Numbered from the stretch's first letter, positions 31,751 through 42,318 are shown. The stretch is 64,000 nucleotides of DNA from Dromiciops gliroides (GCF_019393635.1 NC_057864.1:446852822-446916821); one strand, 5' to 3'. Program-made: numbers and translations. Notes: generated by a model from the letters alone, not told the origin.

Positions 31751-32204
31751 ATATGCCAGACAATAACGACAATACACAATACACCACTGTGAGTGAAATA
31801 ACTTCTATCAAGAAAGGGTTCCAAATCTTACTCAAAATGAAAATTCCCAAAAGCCTAAAGGCAACAGCAAATAGCAAGTTGGGGCAGGGACCCAATGGAG
31901 ACTACTAGCTCCTCTCATGTCAATTTCTTCCCACATCTTTATTTTCCCTTTAGTAATCTAAAATGGGCCTTGGCATTGTCCATCTTCTCTCTGGAAGCTG
32001 GAAGCCAGAAGGATCTAAAGTGCAGAGACTGAAGAACCCAAAGAATCCTGTGTTCTTTCTTTTCTTCCTGCTTTCACCAATTCCTCCCTGCTCTTCATGT
32101 AGGTGCAGCACATTGATCTCTTTTATTCTAATTTTCAGGGAGTCTGTGATTTGGGTGAAGTTCAAGTTATTTAATCTCCTTCTACTCATACTTCTAGAGC
32201 TTTT

Positions 32205-32262
32205 CTTTTTCTTTCTTTCTTCCTTCCTTTGTTTCTTTTTTTCTTTCTCTCTCTCTCTCATC
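32205..32262. repeat. CT-rich (CTTT/CT)n simple repeat
   Basis: TTTCTTTCTTTC, then CTCTCTCTCTC; pyrimidine-rich. Confidence 0.9.
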
Positions 32263-33049
32263 TCCTATTCAATTTTTTCCCCTAGAAATGAATCTAGTCC
32301 TTCAGAATTTTGTTTTCTTTTTCTTTTGAGTCTCTGCCTGAGGATGCTAAGGAGGTTTTCCTCACCTTTTAGATTGGATTTTTGGATCCACAACAATCCT
32401 TTATAGTGGTTAGTGGGTTTTTTTTTTATGTTTATGTATCTCTCTAGCTTTTATTCTTGAATTGAGAATTTATGCCATGGAGGGGCTCCGTCTTCTACAT
32501 TTTAGGTTCAGCTTTATTTGGTCTTTACCTTGGTCACTTGGATTCCCATGCTCACCTTCAATTGTGTTCAGCTTTACTGGTTTTCTTAGTTTCTGAGCAG
32601 GATCTTCATGGCCCTCTTTGGTGTCTCAGGACAGAGTTCTAGGAATCTTGGAAGTCAAGAGCTGGAGCTTTCCTATTCTGAGTGGGGCCATGGGCACAAG
32701 GTACATCACCCTGGTCACTGTTGCTTCCAAGGTCCAAATTGTGTACTTTCTACCACCCTGGGACCTTTTTTTGGGGCGGCAGTCTTAATGCCTCTGGACA
32801 TAACAGTTTTGCAGCATATTTGTATCCTTGGTCCAGATCTGATTGTGCTGAGAAGCTATCATAGGTCTGGCTTTGCTGGTGGCCCCCTTTTCCTGTTGCT
32901 GGGGGCTTCTGGCTTTTTGTGCAGTTCTTCTATCTTTAATATTTTTTTTTCTGGGATGGGGTGTGGGAACTAAGTTGTCAGACTCTGTCCTTGCAGTTAT
33001 CTTGATCTTCCATCCTATCCCCTTTTTAATACAGCCTAAGATTGAATGG

Positions 33050-33076
33050 ATTTATTATTATTATTATTATTATATT
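33050..33076. repeat. (TTA)n simple repeat
   Basis: Eight TTA units. Confidence 0.93.
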
Positions 33077-33194
33077 TTTTGGCTGAAATATCACACTGCT
33101 GACTCACATGAAACTTGCTTTCAACTAAAACTCCAAGATCTTTTTTCAGAACAGCTGCTGTCTTTCTGTGCCTCACCATATTATACTTGTGAAG

Positions 33195-33765
33195 TTGATT
33201 TTTTTTATACCTAAATACAAGACTTTGGTCATTTATTCCCTATGAAATTTCAGCTTATTTGGTTTAGCTCAATGCTCTAGCCTGCCAAGATCCTTTTACA
33301 TTCTGACACTATCATCCAACATGTTAGCTATCTCTGCCAACTCTGTGATATGTGCTAACTTAATGAGCATACCATCTATGCCTTTATCAAAGTCACTGAC
33401 AAAATTGTTACACAGCAATGGGCCAAGTACAGATACCTGGAGTATTCTACTGGAGACCTCCTGCCTATTTCACAGAGTTGAGGATCAAGTGAAATATTTG
33501 TAAAGTGCTTAACAGTGTCTGGCACACAGTAGGCATTTACTGTTTATCTCCTTCACTCCCTCCAATATGACCATCCAACTAGTTCTGACTCCACCTGATG
33601 GTCATCTAATCCACATCTCTCCAACTTCTCACAAAAATAGTATGAGATTTTATTAAAAGCCTTGCTAAAATCTAGGGAAACAACATCTATAGAATTCACC
33701 TCATTGATTAGTTTAGTAAACTTGTCAAAACAAGGAAAAGAGGTTAGTATGGAATAATCAATTCT
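33195..33765 (-). mobile_element. CR1/L3-type LINE, reverse-transcriptase relic (left part)
   Basis: The minus frame near 33735-33560 encodes VVSLDFSKAFNKISY, the A-box of a CR1-clade reverse transcriptase (usual form YLDFSKAFD), followed by CEKLERCGLD. The text further left (complement of TCAAAGTCACTGACAAAATTG, GGGCCAAGTACAGATACC) is the downstream part. The element resumes at 36812 after the HAL1-like insertion. Confidence 0.75.
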
Positions 33766-34490
33766 TTTTTTTTTCTTTGCAACAAACATTTATTTTATTT
33801 TCCAGTTACATGTAAGGGTAATCTTCAACATTCATTTCCATAAGATTTAGAGTTTCAAATTTTTCTCCCTCCCTCCCTCCCTTTCCTCCCGCCTCCACAA
33901 GATCACAATCAGGTTATATATGTACAATCCACAAGTGTTCTTTTTATCAGTTCTTTCTATAGGGGTGCATAGTAAGCTTCCTCATTAGTTCCTTGGGATT
34001 GTTTTGGATAACTGCTGAGAGTAGTTAAATCATTCACAATTGCTCATTGAACAATACTGCTGTCATTATGTCCTTCCAGCTCTGCTCACTTCACTATGCA
34101 TCGATGTTCATGAGTCTTTCCAGATTTTTCTGGGATCATCCTGTTTGTCATTTCCTGTAGTACAAGATCATTCCACTACAATCATATAACACAGCTTTTT
34201 CCATTATTACTCAATTGATGGACATTCTCTTGATTCTCAATTCTTAGCCTCCACCATGAGTTGCTATAAATATTTTTTGTACAATTTCCCCCCCTTTTCT
34301 CTTTTTCATGATTACTATTGTTAACTGTTTCCCTTCCATCCTATTCCCTTCCCCATGATATTTATTCTATTATCCATCTTTTTTCATCCTACCACTCTTC
34401 AAAAGGGATTTGCTTCTGTCCCCTCCCTCACTCTGCCCTTTCTTCTTTTGCCCCTCTCTCTTTATCCCCTTCCCCTCCTATTTTCCTGCA

Positions 34491-34729
34491 GGGTTAGAGA
34501 GATTACTCCACCCAATTGAGTGTGTACATTAGTCCCTCCTTGAGCCAATTCTAATGAGATTGAGGTCTTTGAGCCAATTCTGATGAGTGTTAGGCTCATT
34601 TACTGCCCAGATTAAACAGATTGCTCCACCTAGTTGGGTGTGTCTATTAGTCCCTCCTTGAGGCTGCTCTGATGAGTTTTTTGAGGTCTTTGAGCCTTTT
34701 CTGATGAGTGCAAAATTCATTTACTGCCC
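34491..34729 (-). repeat. 118-121 bp tandem duplication in HAL1-like 3'UTR
   Basis: Units 34491-34608 and 34609-34729 share AGTCCCTCCTTGAG, TTGAGGTCTTTGAGCC, CTGATGAGTG and TTTACTGCCC in order. Confidence 0.92.
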
Positions 34730-34851
34730 TGCTCCTCTCCCATCTCTTCCCCCACTCCATAAGCCTTACTTTCATATAGGATTTCACTTCTGCCCTTCCC
34801 CCTCCCCCAATGAATTCCCTTCACCCCTCAATTTAACCCTAAAGATGTCAT

Positions 34852-34985
34852 CACCTAACTAAGTGACACAGTGGACAAAGCATCACCCCTGGACCCAGGG
34901 GGATCCCAGCTAAAACCCGGCTTCAGACACAAGACAGTTGCCCACTGTACAACTCCAGGTATGTCCCCCAGCTCCAATTTTTTAT
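34852..34985 (+). mobile_element. Divergent tRNA-SINE of a different family
   Basis: GTGACACAGTGGACAAAGC, CCCTGGACCCAGGGGGATCC, TTCAGACACAAGACAGTTGCC, TGTACAACTCCAGG. Similar plan to the common SINE but with a different core. It sits in or beside the HAL1-like 3' region. Confidence 0.6.
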
Positions 34986-34989
34986 GGTT

Positions 34990-35939
34990 CTCTAGAGTCT
35001 TGTATTTGAAAGTCAAATTTGCCATTCAGTTCAGGTCTTTTCATCACAAATATCTGAAAGTCTTCTTTTTCATTAAAGTCCCATTTTTTTCTGCTGAAAG
35101 ATAATGCTGAGTTTTGCTGGATAGGTGATTCTTGGTTGTAATCCCATTTCCTTTGCCCTTTGGAATATCATATTCCATGCCCTCCTGTACTTTAATGTAG
35201 AAGCTGCTAGATCTTATACTATCCTGACTGGGGTTCCACAGTACTTGAATTCTTTCTTTTTGGCAGCTTACAATATTTTCTCCTTGACCCGAAAGCTCTG
35301 GAATTTGGCTATAATATTCCTAGGAGTTTTCCTTTTGGGATCTCTTTCTGGAGGTGATCAGTGGATTCTTTCAATTTCTATTTTAGCTTCTTCTTCTAGA
35401 ATTTCAGGGCAATTTTCCCTGAGAATATCTTGGAAGATGGTGTCTAAGCTCTTTCCTTGATCATGGTTTTCAGGTAGATCAATAATTTTCAAATTATCTC
35501 TCCTGGACCTATTTTCCAGGTCAGCAGTTTTTCCCAGAAGATATTTCACATTGCCCTCTATTTTTTTATTCATTTGGATTTGCTTTATTGTGTCTTAGTT
35601 TCTCATAAAGTCACTGGCTTCCATTTGTTCAATCCTAATTCTTAGGCAATTATTTTCATCAGAGAGCTTTTGTACCTCCTTTTCCATTTGGCCAATTTGA
35701 CTTTTCAAGCTGTTGACTTTTTCCTCATGTATTTCCTGCATCACCCTCATTTCTCTTTCCATTTTTTCCTCTACCTCTCTAACTTTATCTTCAAAGTCCT
35801 TTTTGAGCACCTCTATGGCCTGAGACCAATTCGTATTTTTTTTGGAAGCTTTAGATATAGGGGCCCTGATGTTGACATTTTCCTCTGAGGGTGCCCCATG
35901 GTCTTCCTTGTTACTGAAGAAACTTTCTATGGTCCTCAC
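34990..35939 (-). pseudogene. HAL1/L1 ORF1p-like gene, frameshifted
   Basis: First frame 35939-35595 starts MRTIESFFSNKEDHG, followed by a coiled coil (VREVEEKMEREMRVMQEIHE) and ends at a stop after EQMEASDFMRN. A second frame (35573-35358) restarts with NKKIEGNVKYLLGKTADLEN, RRDNLKIIDLPEN: the RRM start. The C-terminal domain is in a third frame to about 34990. Compared with the plus-strand copy the start lacks the SRQRKQK residues but the domain order is the same. Inactive. Confidence 0.85.
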
Positions 35940-36633
35940 CTTTCTCTGTCAGCTCATCTTGCCTTTCTTTTACTAGACTTTAAGCTCTTTAAAGTGGGGC
36001 ACTATTTCCAGGCTGCAGTATCCCAAGCTTAAGAAGTCCCAGGTGGTATGATTTAAGGAGAATCAGGTTCTTCCCTTGCCCAGCCTGCTCCCTGGTCCTT
36101 AGATGATCCCAGACCAACTTGCTAATTAACCAGCTTTGTGTGTTGTGGTTGTTAGCTCCAATGAGCCTGTGCCCCTCCCCCACCTGGGCCACAGCTACTC
36201 TAGCCTACCTCCTGGTTCTCAGCAGGGGTGTAAAATCCAAGTTCTGCCTTAGCACCAGCATAGACCCCTGTAGTCTCCCCCCTGCCCAGGGCTCAGCCCA
36301 CTCACCAGACTGTGAGCTTAGTTCCAGATGACACTGGTGCTTCAGCTGATTCAGAGACTCTGGGGGTCTGCTTTTCTGGTGAGGCCTTCCTGGGACTGAA
36401 TCTGTGTCAGGGTGACTGTGGGGTTGGGCTCGACTCTTGTATCAGCTCAGCAGCTCCCTCCTTCTGACCTTCCAAGCCGTCCTTGGTTAGAAGATGATTT
36501 CAGCACATTCTTCTGTGAGTTTTGCTGCTTCAGGCATTTTCCTATGGCATTATTTGGATGTTTTTTGGAGCGATCGTGTCATGAGTTCAGGAGCTCACTG
36601 CCTTTCCTCCACCATCTTGGCTCTGCCCTGGAA

Positions 36634-36795
36634 GTCCTCTTTCTTTCTTTCTTTTTTTTGGTGGGGCAATGAGGGTTAAATGACCTGCCCAGGGTCACAC
36701 AGCTAGCAAGTGTCAAGTGTTTGAGGCTGGACTTGAACTCAGGTCCTCCTGAATCCAGGGCCAGTGCTTTATCCACTGCACAACCTAGCTGCCCC
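36634..36795 (-). mobile_element. tRNA-derived SINE (WSINE1-like), type B, at the HAL1 5' edge
   Basis: GGTGGGGCAATGAGGG end, GTCCTCCTGAATCCAGG body. The short repeat CCCTGGAA on both sides (36626-36633, 36794-36801) suggests insertion within the HAL1 target duplication itself. Confidence 0.9.
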
Positions 36796-36811
36796 TGGAA
36801 TGATCAATTCT

Positions 36812-37080
36812 GCCATACTGTTTTTTTGTAATCTCTGTTTTCTTTTCTGGATTTTTGTCCATGAGCTCTTTAATAATTCATTTTAGAATTTTCCCAGGAA
36901 TTGAAGTCTAGCTTATACTATGATTTCCTCCCATCTGATTGCTTCCATGGCTCTACTATATCATTCCTAGGAAGATAAATAGCTCCTCCCTCCCCAGGGC
37001 ATCCAGCTCTCTCTTCCTTAGGACTTGGATCAAACTTATTGGAACCAATTAGCCCCAAGGACTAATACTTTACTTAACAA
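36812..37080 (-). mobile_element. CR1/L3-type LINE relic (right part)
   Basis: GCCATACTG, then TCTTTAATAATTCATTTTAG, AATTTTCCCAGGAATTGAAG and TCTAGCTTATACTATG continue the CR1/L3 text broken at 33765. The fit fades after about 36960. Confidence 0.6.
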
Positions 37081-37204
37081 TTTACTTAACTTTCTCTTTG
37101 TTCCACTTGGCTTTTCTTACTTACCTTACCATGTCTGGTCTTGTCATCTATTCTCTCCTTCTTGAATTCACTTCTTTTAGGTTATACTACATGATCTCCT
37201 TTAT

Positions 37205-37285
37205 GTTTAGTTTTTTTATTCTGTAAAATGGGGTTAACAACTGCTCCTCTTCCTCAGGGTGATTGTGAGAATCAAATGAGATTGT
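37205..37285 (+). mobile_element. MIR 3' fragment
   Basis: TTCTGTAAAATGGGGTTAAC and AGGGTGATTGTGAGAATC, followed by a microsatellite and then AACCTTAAAGTTCTATATAA, the usual CORE-SINE end. Confidence 0.6.
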
Positions 37286-37310
37286 GTGTGTGTGTATATG
37301 TATATGTATA

Positions 37311-37366
<56 letters not shown>
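37283..37366. repeat. (TG)n(TA)n compound microsatellite
   Basis: TG, TATATG and then about 17 TA units, inside the MIR 3' end. Confidence 0.97.
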
Positions 37367-37368
<2 letters not shown>

Positions 37369-37514
37369 GAGAGGGGGAGAGGGTGGTTTATGAACCTTAA
37401 AGTTCTATATAAATGTTATTATAACTATCATAATCATATCATAGTCACTATAATACATCATGAATCTTTCCATTGTCTTTTGGGTCACTTGTAGTTTTTG
37501 TTTATTCTTTGGAA
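37363..37514 (+). repeat. Source-like copy of a 150-bp dispersed duplication
   Basis: ATGTAGAGAGGGGGAG to TTTATTCTTTGGA. A similar segment lies at 40474-40619 (see findings). Confidence 0.88.
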
Positions 37515-37539
37515 ATGATGTTTGATGATTAATAATCCC

Positions 37540-37745
37540 TGACATTGCAAAACACTTTAAAGTCTTCAAAGAGCTTTGTATAAATCATCTCATTCAAGTC
37601 TTTAAGTAACTGTTTGGTGGGTACTACAGATATTATTATAATACCCACTTTACAGGTGAAGAAACTGAGAATCAGAGAGTAGATTCTCTGGAGTGGCTTG
37701 TTCAAGGTCACACAACCTAGGTCTTGCTGACACCAAGTCCAGCAC
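37540..37745 (-). mobile_element. MIR
   Basis: TTGCAAAACACTTTAAAGTC, TACCCACTTTACAGGTGAAG, AAACTGAGAATCAGAGAG, TTCAAGGTCACACAACC in reverse MIR order. Confidence 0.75.
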
Positions 37746-37759
37746 TCTACCTAGGACAT

Positions 37760-39070
37760 AAAATGACCTCTCTAACCCTTGTGGTCCTGAAGCATCACCA
37801 GAAGTACACAGGTGTTTTTTAAAAGTGAGTTTTTGTTTCTGACAGCACCTTGTGGAATCATTGAAAGTGTCATGCAATTTTCCAATTGCAACTCAGCCTC
37901 TCTCTTCCTCCTATTTGATTCAATACCTAAAGTATGGTCCATTTTTAGGGCCTAAGATATTCTGATGGACAAAGTCAATGTGCTATCCATCAAATTCAGT
38001 TTTGTCAACTGAACAGGAAGCAGTTTTCATCCATTTAGTTTTTCTTGTGTAGATTGTTAAGACCATCTGTTTTAAGTATGTTATATATGTTAAGGCATGA
38101 AGTCATTAACACCACCATCCAAAAGTCATAAAGTAGAACAGAAACTGTGTTATCTCTAATTACATGATCATTCTTTGTCACTATACTTTTTAACATCTGC
38201 TAGAAGTGAGAAGTTGAGAGGTTTTCTGCTTGTTTTTTTAAGTTCCATTTTCTCCCAGGACCTAGCAATTCTTTCCCCATAATAGGCTTTAATCAATATT
38301 TGTTGAATCGAACTGAAGAGAGAGGATATTGAAGGCCTGAGGAAGGAAACTGAGCTGAAAGCTCAAGCTTTTGAAAGAAAAGCAAATAGAGACCAACCAT
38401 CCCATCTAATAGTGACTCTCCAATTTTCTTTATTCTGGAGACACTGATCTCCAGCTCAGAGCTGTCTCGCTGATGTCCAGCTACCCATAATTGACACTGC
38501 TTCTCTTCTTCCCTGGCAAGGGGGTAACAAAAGATTCCTGGCCTTGGGATGCAATTTCTTTGGGAAATATAGGCTTCACTGGTCCTGGTGTCTTTCTGTG
38601 CTTTCACCAACAACAGATTCCATTTTCTCCGCATTGTGAAAATGAACAGCTCCTGATCTTGCTATTTTCCTGAAATGAGTATTTCACCAGCACCCTGCTG
38701 AAGTGACAAGGGCACATAAACAGCAGAAGCTTAATGAAGGAGGGAAAAAAAATCAATAAGACTCTGACTTCATGACTTGTTATTAAAGTCCCCTTTCTAT
38801 TACACCTCAAAGTTAGAAGAGAAAGATAGGAACAAAGGCAGAAGGGAACCCGGGGCACAGAATATCACAGTTGGCCTATTTTCTCTCATAACACCTAGGA
38901 TACACAGGTCAGTGGTCTTTGGGGAGGCACTCTTCACAGCTGGACTTCTTAAGACTAAAGCTGCATCCTGACCTTAATGGACTATGGCTCCTAGATTTGT
39001 ACTCTGAAATAGCTCAGACTAATAAATACTAGTTTCGAATAATTTTTGAAAAAGCGATTTTAAGGAACTC
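37760..39070. other. Unassigned, low-repeat sequence
   Basis: No repeat of confidence for 1.3 kb. Overlapping short ORFs on both strands at 38293-38971 (up to 113 codons, minus) show no motif or splice context that I can support. Confidence 0.4.
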
Positions 39071-39077
39071 AAGCAGC

Positions 39078-39705
39078 TGTTAACTGTACCCGGGATATGC
39101 ATGTATGCATACCTGTATTGTGGTAAAAATTATTTGTGGCAAAGATTAATATTGAAAGTTTTAGCTGAATCATTTGAGAAGGGCCACCCTGAGATTGTGC
39201 ATGCTACTGAAGCGACTTTTGAAGGACCTCCCCTTTTGGGGAGGAAAAGGCAAGGAACTTCCGGGACACCAGCTCTTAAGTGATGACGAGAACAGAAGTT
39301 TGCTCTCTCTCTGGCTGTTGACTTAGCCGTGGTGGTGCTCTGGTGAGAGGAGTTCAGAAGCATGTGTTTGGTGTTTGGTCTTTGGGTGTGCTGGTTCGCA
39401 GCCTGGCAGGCAGTTTGGGATTTGGTGAGTTTTATAAAGGAAAATCCTAAATTCCTTTAAATCAGCTTAATCTCTGGGATTGCATAGACTAATCTTAGAT
39501 CTAAGACCATTCATCTGTATTTCTACTTCCTTATTTCCCTAATTGGTTTCACCTTTGTGGTCCAATTAATTCTCAAGCAATAAAACCTGATTCCTCACAG
39601 ATTAAAGCTCTGAGGCTCCTTTTCTTATTGGCCTGGGAGGTATATATAAAAGGGAAAGTTTAAGGGGGGAGATTAATGCTCCGTACATCCAATTTTGACT
39701 CTCAC

Positions 39706-39712
<7 letters not shown>
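39078..39712 (+). mobile_element. Possible solo LTR
   Basis: Starts TGTTAACTGTACC and ends CTCACAGTACA. A polyadenylation signal CAATAAAACC sits at about 39579-39588 and a TATA-like TTTATAAAGG near 39429. No TSD is seen because the right edge runs into a CA repeat. The call rests on layout only. Confidence 0.35.

Positions 39713-39762
<50 letters not shown>
39709..39762. repeat. (CA)n microsatellite
   Basis: About 26 CA units. Confidence 0.98.
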
Positions 39763-39766
<4 letters not shown>

Positions 39767-40139
39767 CCCAAAACTACACAGAGGGAAACACTTAGGTCTG
39801 ACCTCTCTAGTATTTAATACCCAAATCAAAATATGAAAAAAGAAGGAAGACTGTCCCCGGTGATCCTAGACTCTAGTTTTTTACCACTTTTGATAGGGAT
39901 AAAATAACTTATAGAAAATCCTCTGACACATAAACTTAAATTCTGAATGGCCTTTCTGTATGAATAGCTACCTTGTAATGGCATTCCCCAACTGAGTAAT
40001 CTGGTGTTCACCAGGACATTCAACATGGAGCAAGTGGGAAAAGTATTGGGGGGGTGAAGTCTGGAGAAATATGTGATTGAAACATGTTACTTGCTTCAAA
40101 AGTCTCTTCCCTTTCTAATCCGTCTTTCCTAGATGCCAA

Positions 40140-40700
40140 ACTAGTTTCCCAAAAGTACAAAATCTAACATATTTCACGTTCCTTCTCAATAAACTTAGTG
40201 GCTCCCTACTAGCTCTAGGGTCAAATTGAGTCCTCTCTTTGGCATTTAGAACCTTTTACAACCTGGCTCCAATCAATCTTTACAGACTTTAGAGGACACC
40301 TCCATCTCTTCAGTCAAGATGGCAGCCTCTCTGTTGCTCATACTTAGTATTCCATCTCTAACCTCTGCCGTAGGAATGGAATCTCTGCTTGCTTTTGGCT
40401 CTATGAATACTAGTTCCCTTCGAGGTTCAGTTCAAGTGTTTTAGGTCTAATCTTTGACATTTGGCCTTTCCCAATGTAGAGAGAGGGGGAGGGAGTGGTT
40501 TATGAACCCTAAAGTTCTATATAAATGTTATTAGAACTATTATAATCACTATAATACATCATGCAGCTTTCCATTGTCTTTTGGGGCACATGTAGTTTTT
40601 TTTTTTTTAATTCTTTGGAGATTAGCTCAAGTGTATTAGGTCTAATCTTTGACATTTGGCTTTTCCTGATCCCATTAAGCTGTTAGTACTTTCCCACCAA
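40140..40700 (+). mobile_element. L2 fragment with an inserted patch
   Basis: AATAAACTTAGTGGCTCCC, TACTAGCTCTAGGGTC, GGCATTTAGAACCTTTTAC, ACCTGGCTCCAATCAATC are L2 blocks. The text is interrupted at 40473-40625 by a copy of 37363-37514, with 42 bases of L2 repeated on either side. Confidence 0.7.
40474..40619 (+). repeat. Second copy of the 150-bp dispersed duplication
   Basis: GTAGAGAGAGGGGGAGGGAG, TTTATGAACCCTAAAG, AATACATCATGCAGC to ATTCTTTGGA, matching 37363-37514 in the same orientation at roughly 88 percent by eye. Confidence 0.88.
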
Positions 40701-40724
40701 AATCACCTTCTATAAATCAATCAA

Positions 40725-40792
40725 TCAACCAACATTTATTAAGTGTCTACTATGTGCCAGGCACCATGCTATTTTTTTTAATATACTGATCT
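40725..40792 (+). mobile_element. Ancient repeat (MIR3/L2-type) fragment
   Basis: CAACCAACATTTATTAAGTG, TCTACTATGTGCCAGGCACC. Confidence 0.6.
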
Positions 40793-40794
40793 AT

Positions 40795-40940
40795 TGGGGG
40801 CAGCTAGGTGGCGCAGTGGATAAAGCACCGGCCCTGAATTCAGGAGGACCTGAGTTCAGATCTGACCTCAGACACTTGACACTAGCTGTGTGACTCTGGG
40901 CAAGTCACTTAATCCTCATTGCCCTGCAAAAAAAAAAAAA
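40795..40940 (+). mobile_element. SINE (WSINE1-like), type B, short-core variant
   Basis: Type B end (CTCATTGCCCTGC) and CTTGACACTAGCTGTG, missing TTAC. TSD AATATACTGATCTAT (40780-40794) against AATACTGATCTATG after a pure A tail. Confidence 0.93.
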
Positions 40941-40974
40941 AATACTGATCTATGTCCTTGTTGTCTGCCCCAGG

Positions 40975-41105
40975 TAAGTGCTGTAAACTCCTAGAGGGCA
41001 AGGACTGTTTTTGCTTATATCTTTGTATCCCCAGAACATACTCAGTGCCTGGTGTATAATTGTATTTTATAATGGGCTCTTATGAATATCTGATTGATTG
41101 AATCT
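40975..41105 (+). mobile_element. L2 3' end
   Basis: GTAAACTCCTAGAGGGCAAG, GACTGTTTTTGCTTATATC, CCCCAGAACATACTCAGTGCC. Confidence 0.65.
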
Positions 41106-42160
41106 CATCCCTGACACTTACTGATTATGTTCTCTTGTTGATTTTTATTTCTGACCCTCAATTTGTTAAATGGAGACAATAATCATGCCACTGCTTGTCT
41201 CAAAGGGTTGTTCTGAGAAAAGCATATTGTAAACAACTAAAGAAATATGTTATTATTACTATTTGTTGCCTGTGGTTTCTTCAGTTCAATTTAATGAACT
41301 TTATTAGTTCTCAACTAAATTAGGAACCTACACTAGAAACCTCAGAGAATTTAAGTTTCTACATACTACATGCTGTTACCTAAGGCTTGCATTTTATATG
41401 GACACTGCTTCTCAATAAGCTAAAAGGGAGAATTCAAAAAAAGAAACCTATGAGGGTTCAACTTTGGTTTCAGTTCTAGAGTTATTAGTACATCATTTAA
41501 GTAGAAAAATGGCCTTTAGAAAATTATATCCATTTAACTTTAATTAATTCTCCTCTCAGGAGGATCAGATACTGTTAAGGGTCTAATGCCATACATGAAC
41601 ACATAGGTAATAACACTCTTTGTAAGTAGATGACTTTTCTTCCTAGGTTCAATGGCTACACAAATGAATTTACTTAGAAGATACTAATTTAACCCCAAGT
41701 ATAACAAAAGACTTGAGGTGGGATGTATAAATATACTAAACTACTACTACTACCAATTCCAAATTGTATGCAGAGAACAGTGTATGTCAAATGAGTTGTC
41801 TATAGTAAAACATTCAGTTGTTAACCATGTTCGAATGGAATAGGTATTACACAACACAGACCACTACTCTTAAACACACTCTAAACAATGGGGACACATT
41901 TAAGGCAACCCTTGTGTAATTTGCTTGCATTTCAGTGCATGCTCTACATACAGGTTTATTTCAAGGACCTAACCTTACACATGAATATATAACGATTAGC
42001 AGACAAATGACAAGCCCAAGCACTCACCTATTTAGATATTTAGGTTATGGGAATGAGTGTAATTTCAAAATGAGAACAGGAAGATCTTACATAACCGCAT
42101 CCTATGTTAACTCAGAGGTGCTGGGGTATTGCAACAGTAAGATTCATTATATATATAGTC
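41106..42160. other. Unassigned, low-repeat sequence
   Basis: A short MIR 3' stretch at 41150-41260 (AAATGGAGACAATAATC, TCAAAGGGTTGTTCTGAG). The rest, 41280-42160, shows no repeat and no supported gene. Confidence 0.4.
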
Positions 42161-42162
42161 TT

Positions 42163-42313
42163 GGTTTTGTTTTTTTTGTTTTGTTTGCAGGGCAATGAGG
42201 GTTAAGTGACTTGCCCAGGGTCACACAGCTAGTGTCAAGTGTCTCAGTCCAGATTTGAACTCAGATGCTCCTGAATCCCAGTGTTTTATCCACTGTTCCA
42301 CCTAGCTGCCCCC
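42163..42313 (-). mobile_element. SINE (WSINE1-like), type B, short-core variant
   Basis: GCAGGGCAATGAGGG end; CACAGCTAGTGTCAAGTG, i.e. missing GTAA on this strand. A further deletion removes part of the A-box region (CCTGAATCCCAGTG). This is the last young SINE before the 13-kb SINE-free block. Confidence 0.92.
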
Positions 42314-42318
42314 TATAC

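Larger units (their letters stand above)
30690..32990 (-). mobile_element. Decayed L1/HAL1-type element, antisense, with SINEs inside
   Basis: 30690-31190 is the complement of the ORF1 C-terminal half: the minus frame at 31074-30877 encodes SEKDPKWKNSRNV and KEKRIARSQKVTKFKDY, aligning with ERDPKRKTSRN and REKILQAARKKEFKY of the copy at 25738. Right of the two SINEs the sequence continues with T-rich text in the place of the coiled coil and 5' region. The right limit (32990) is a guess; 31640-32030 may be a separate insertion. Confidence 0.6.
33766..36628 (-). mobile_element. HAL1-like element, near full length, minus strand
   Basis: Read on the minus strand it starts GGGCAGAGCCAAGATGG, the usual L1-type 5' end, has a roughly 690-base 5' region, a broken ORF1 (about 35939-34990), then a 3' region without any ORF2 and an end AACTGGAAAATAAAATAAA at about 33800. 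The TSD is TGGAATAATCAATTCT (33750-33765) against TGGAATGATCAATTCT (36796-36811). Its 3' region carries a 118-bp tandem duplication. The 5' region from about 36340 leftwards aligns with the start of the copy at 25155. Confidence 0.88.

Noticed and set aside
31963..32406. 147-codon plus ORF rich in Phe, Leu and Ser
   Set aside because: Driven by a T/C-rich tract; opposite-strand ORF is equally long and Lys/Glu-rich. Looks like composition, not a gene.
32608..32973. 121-codon plus-strand ORF
   Set aside because: It lies antisense in the decayed L1/HAL1-type region, overlaps another ORF in a second frame, and has no motif or splice context.
38293..38634. 113-codon minus ORF
   Set aside because: No recognisable domain; plus-strand ORFs overlap it and no exon boundaries fit.
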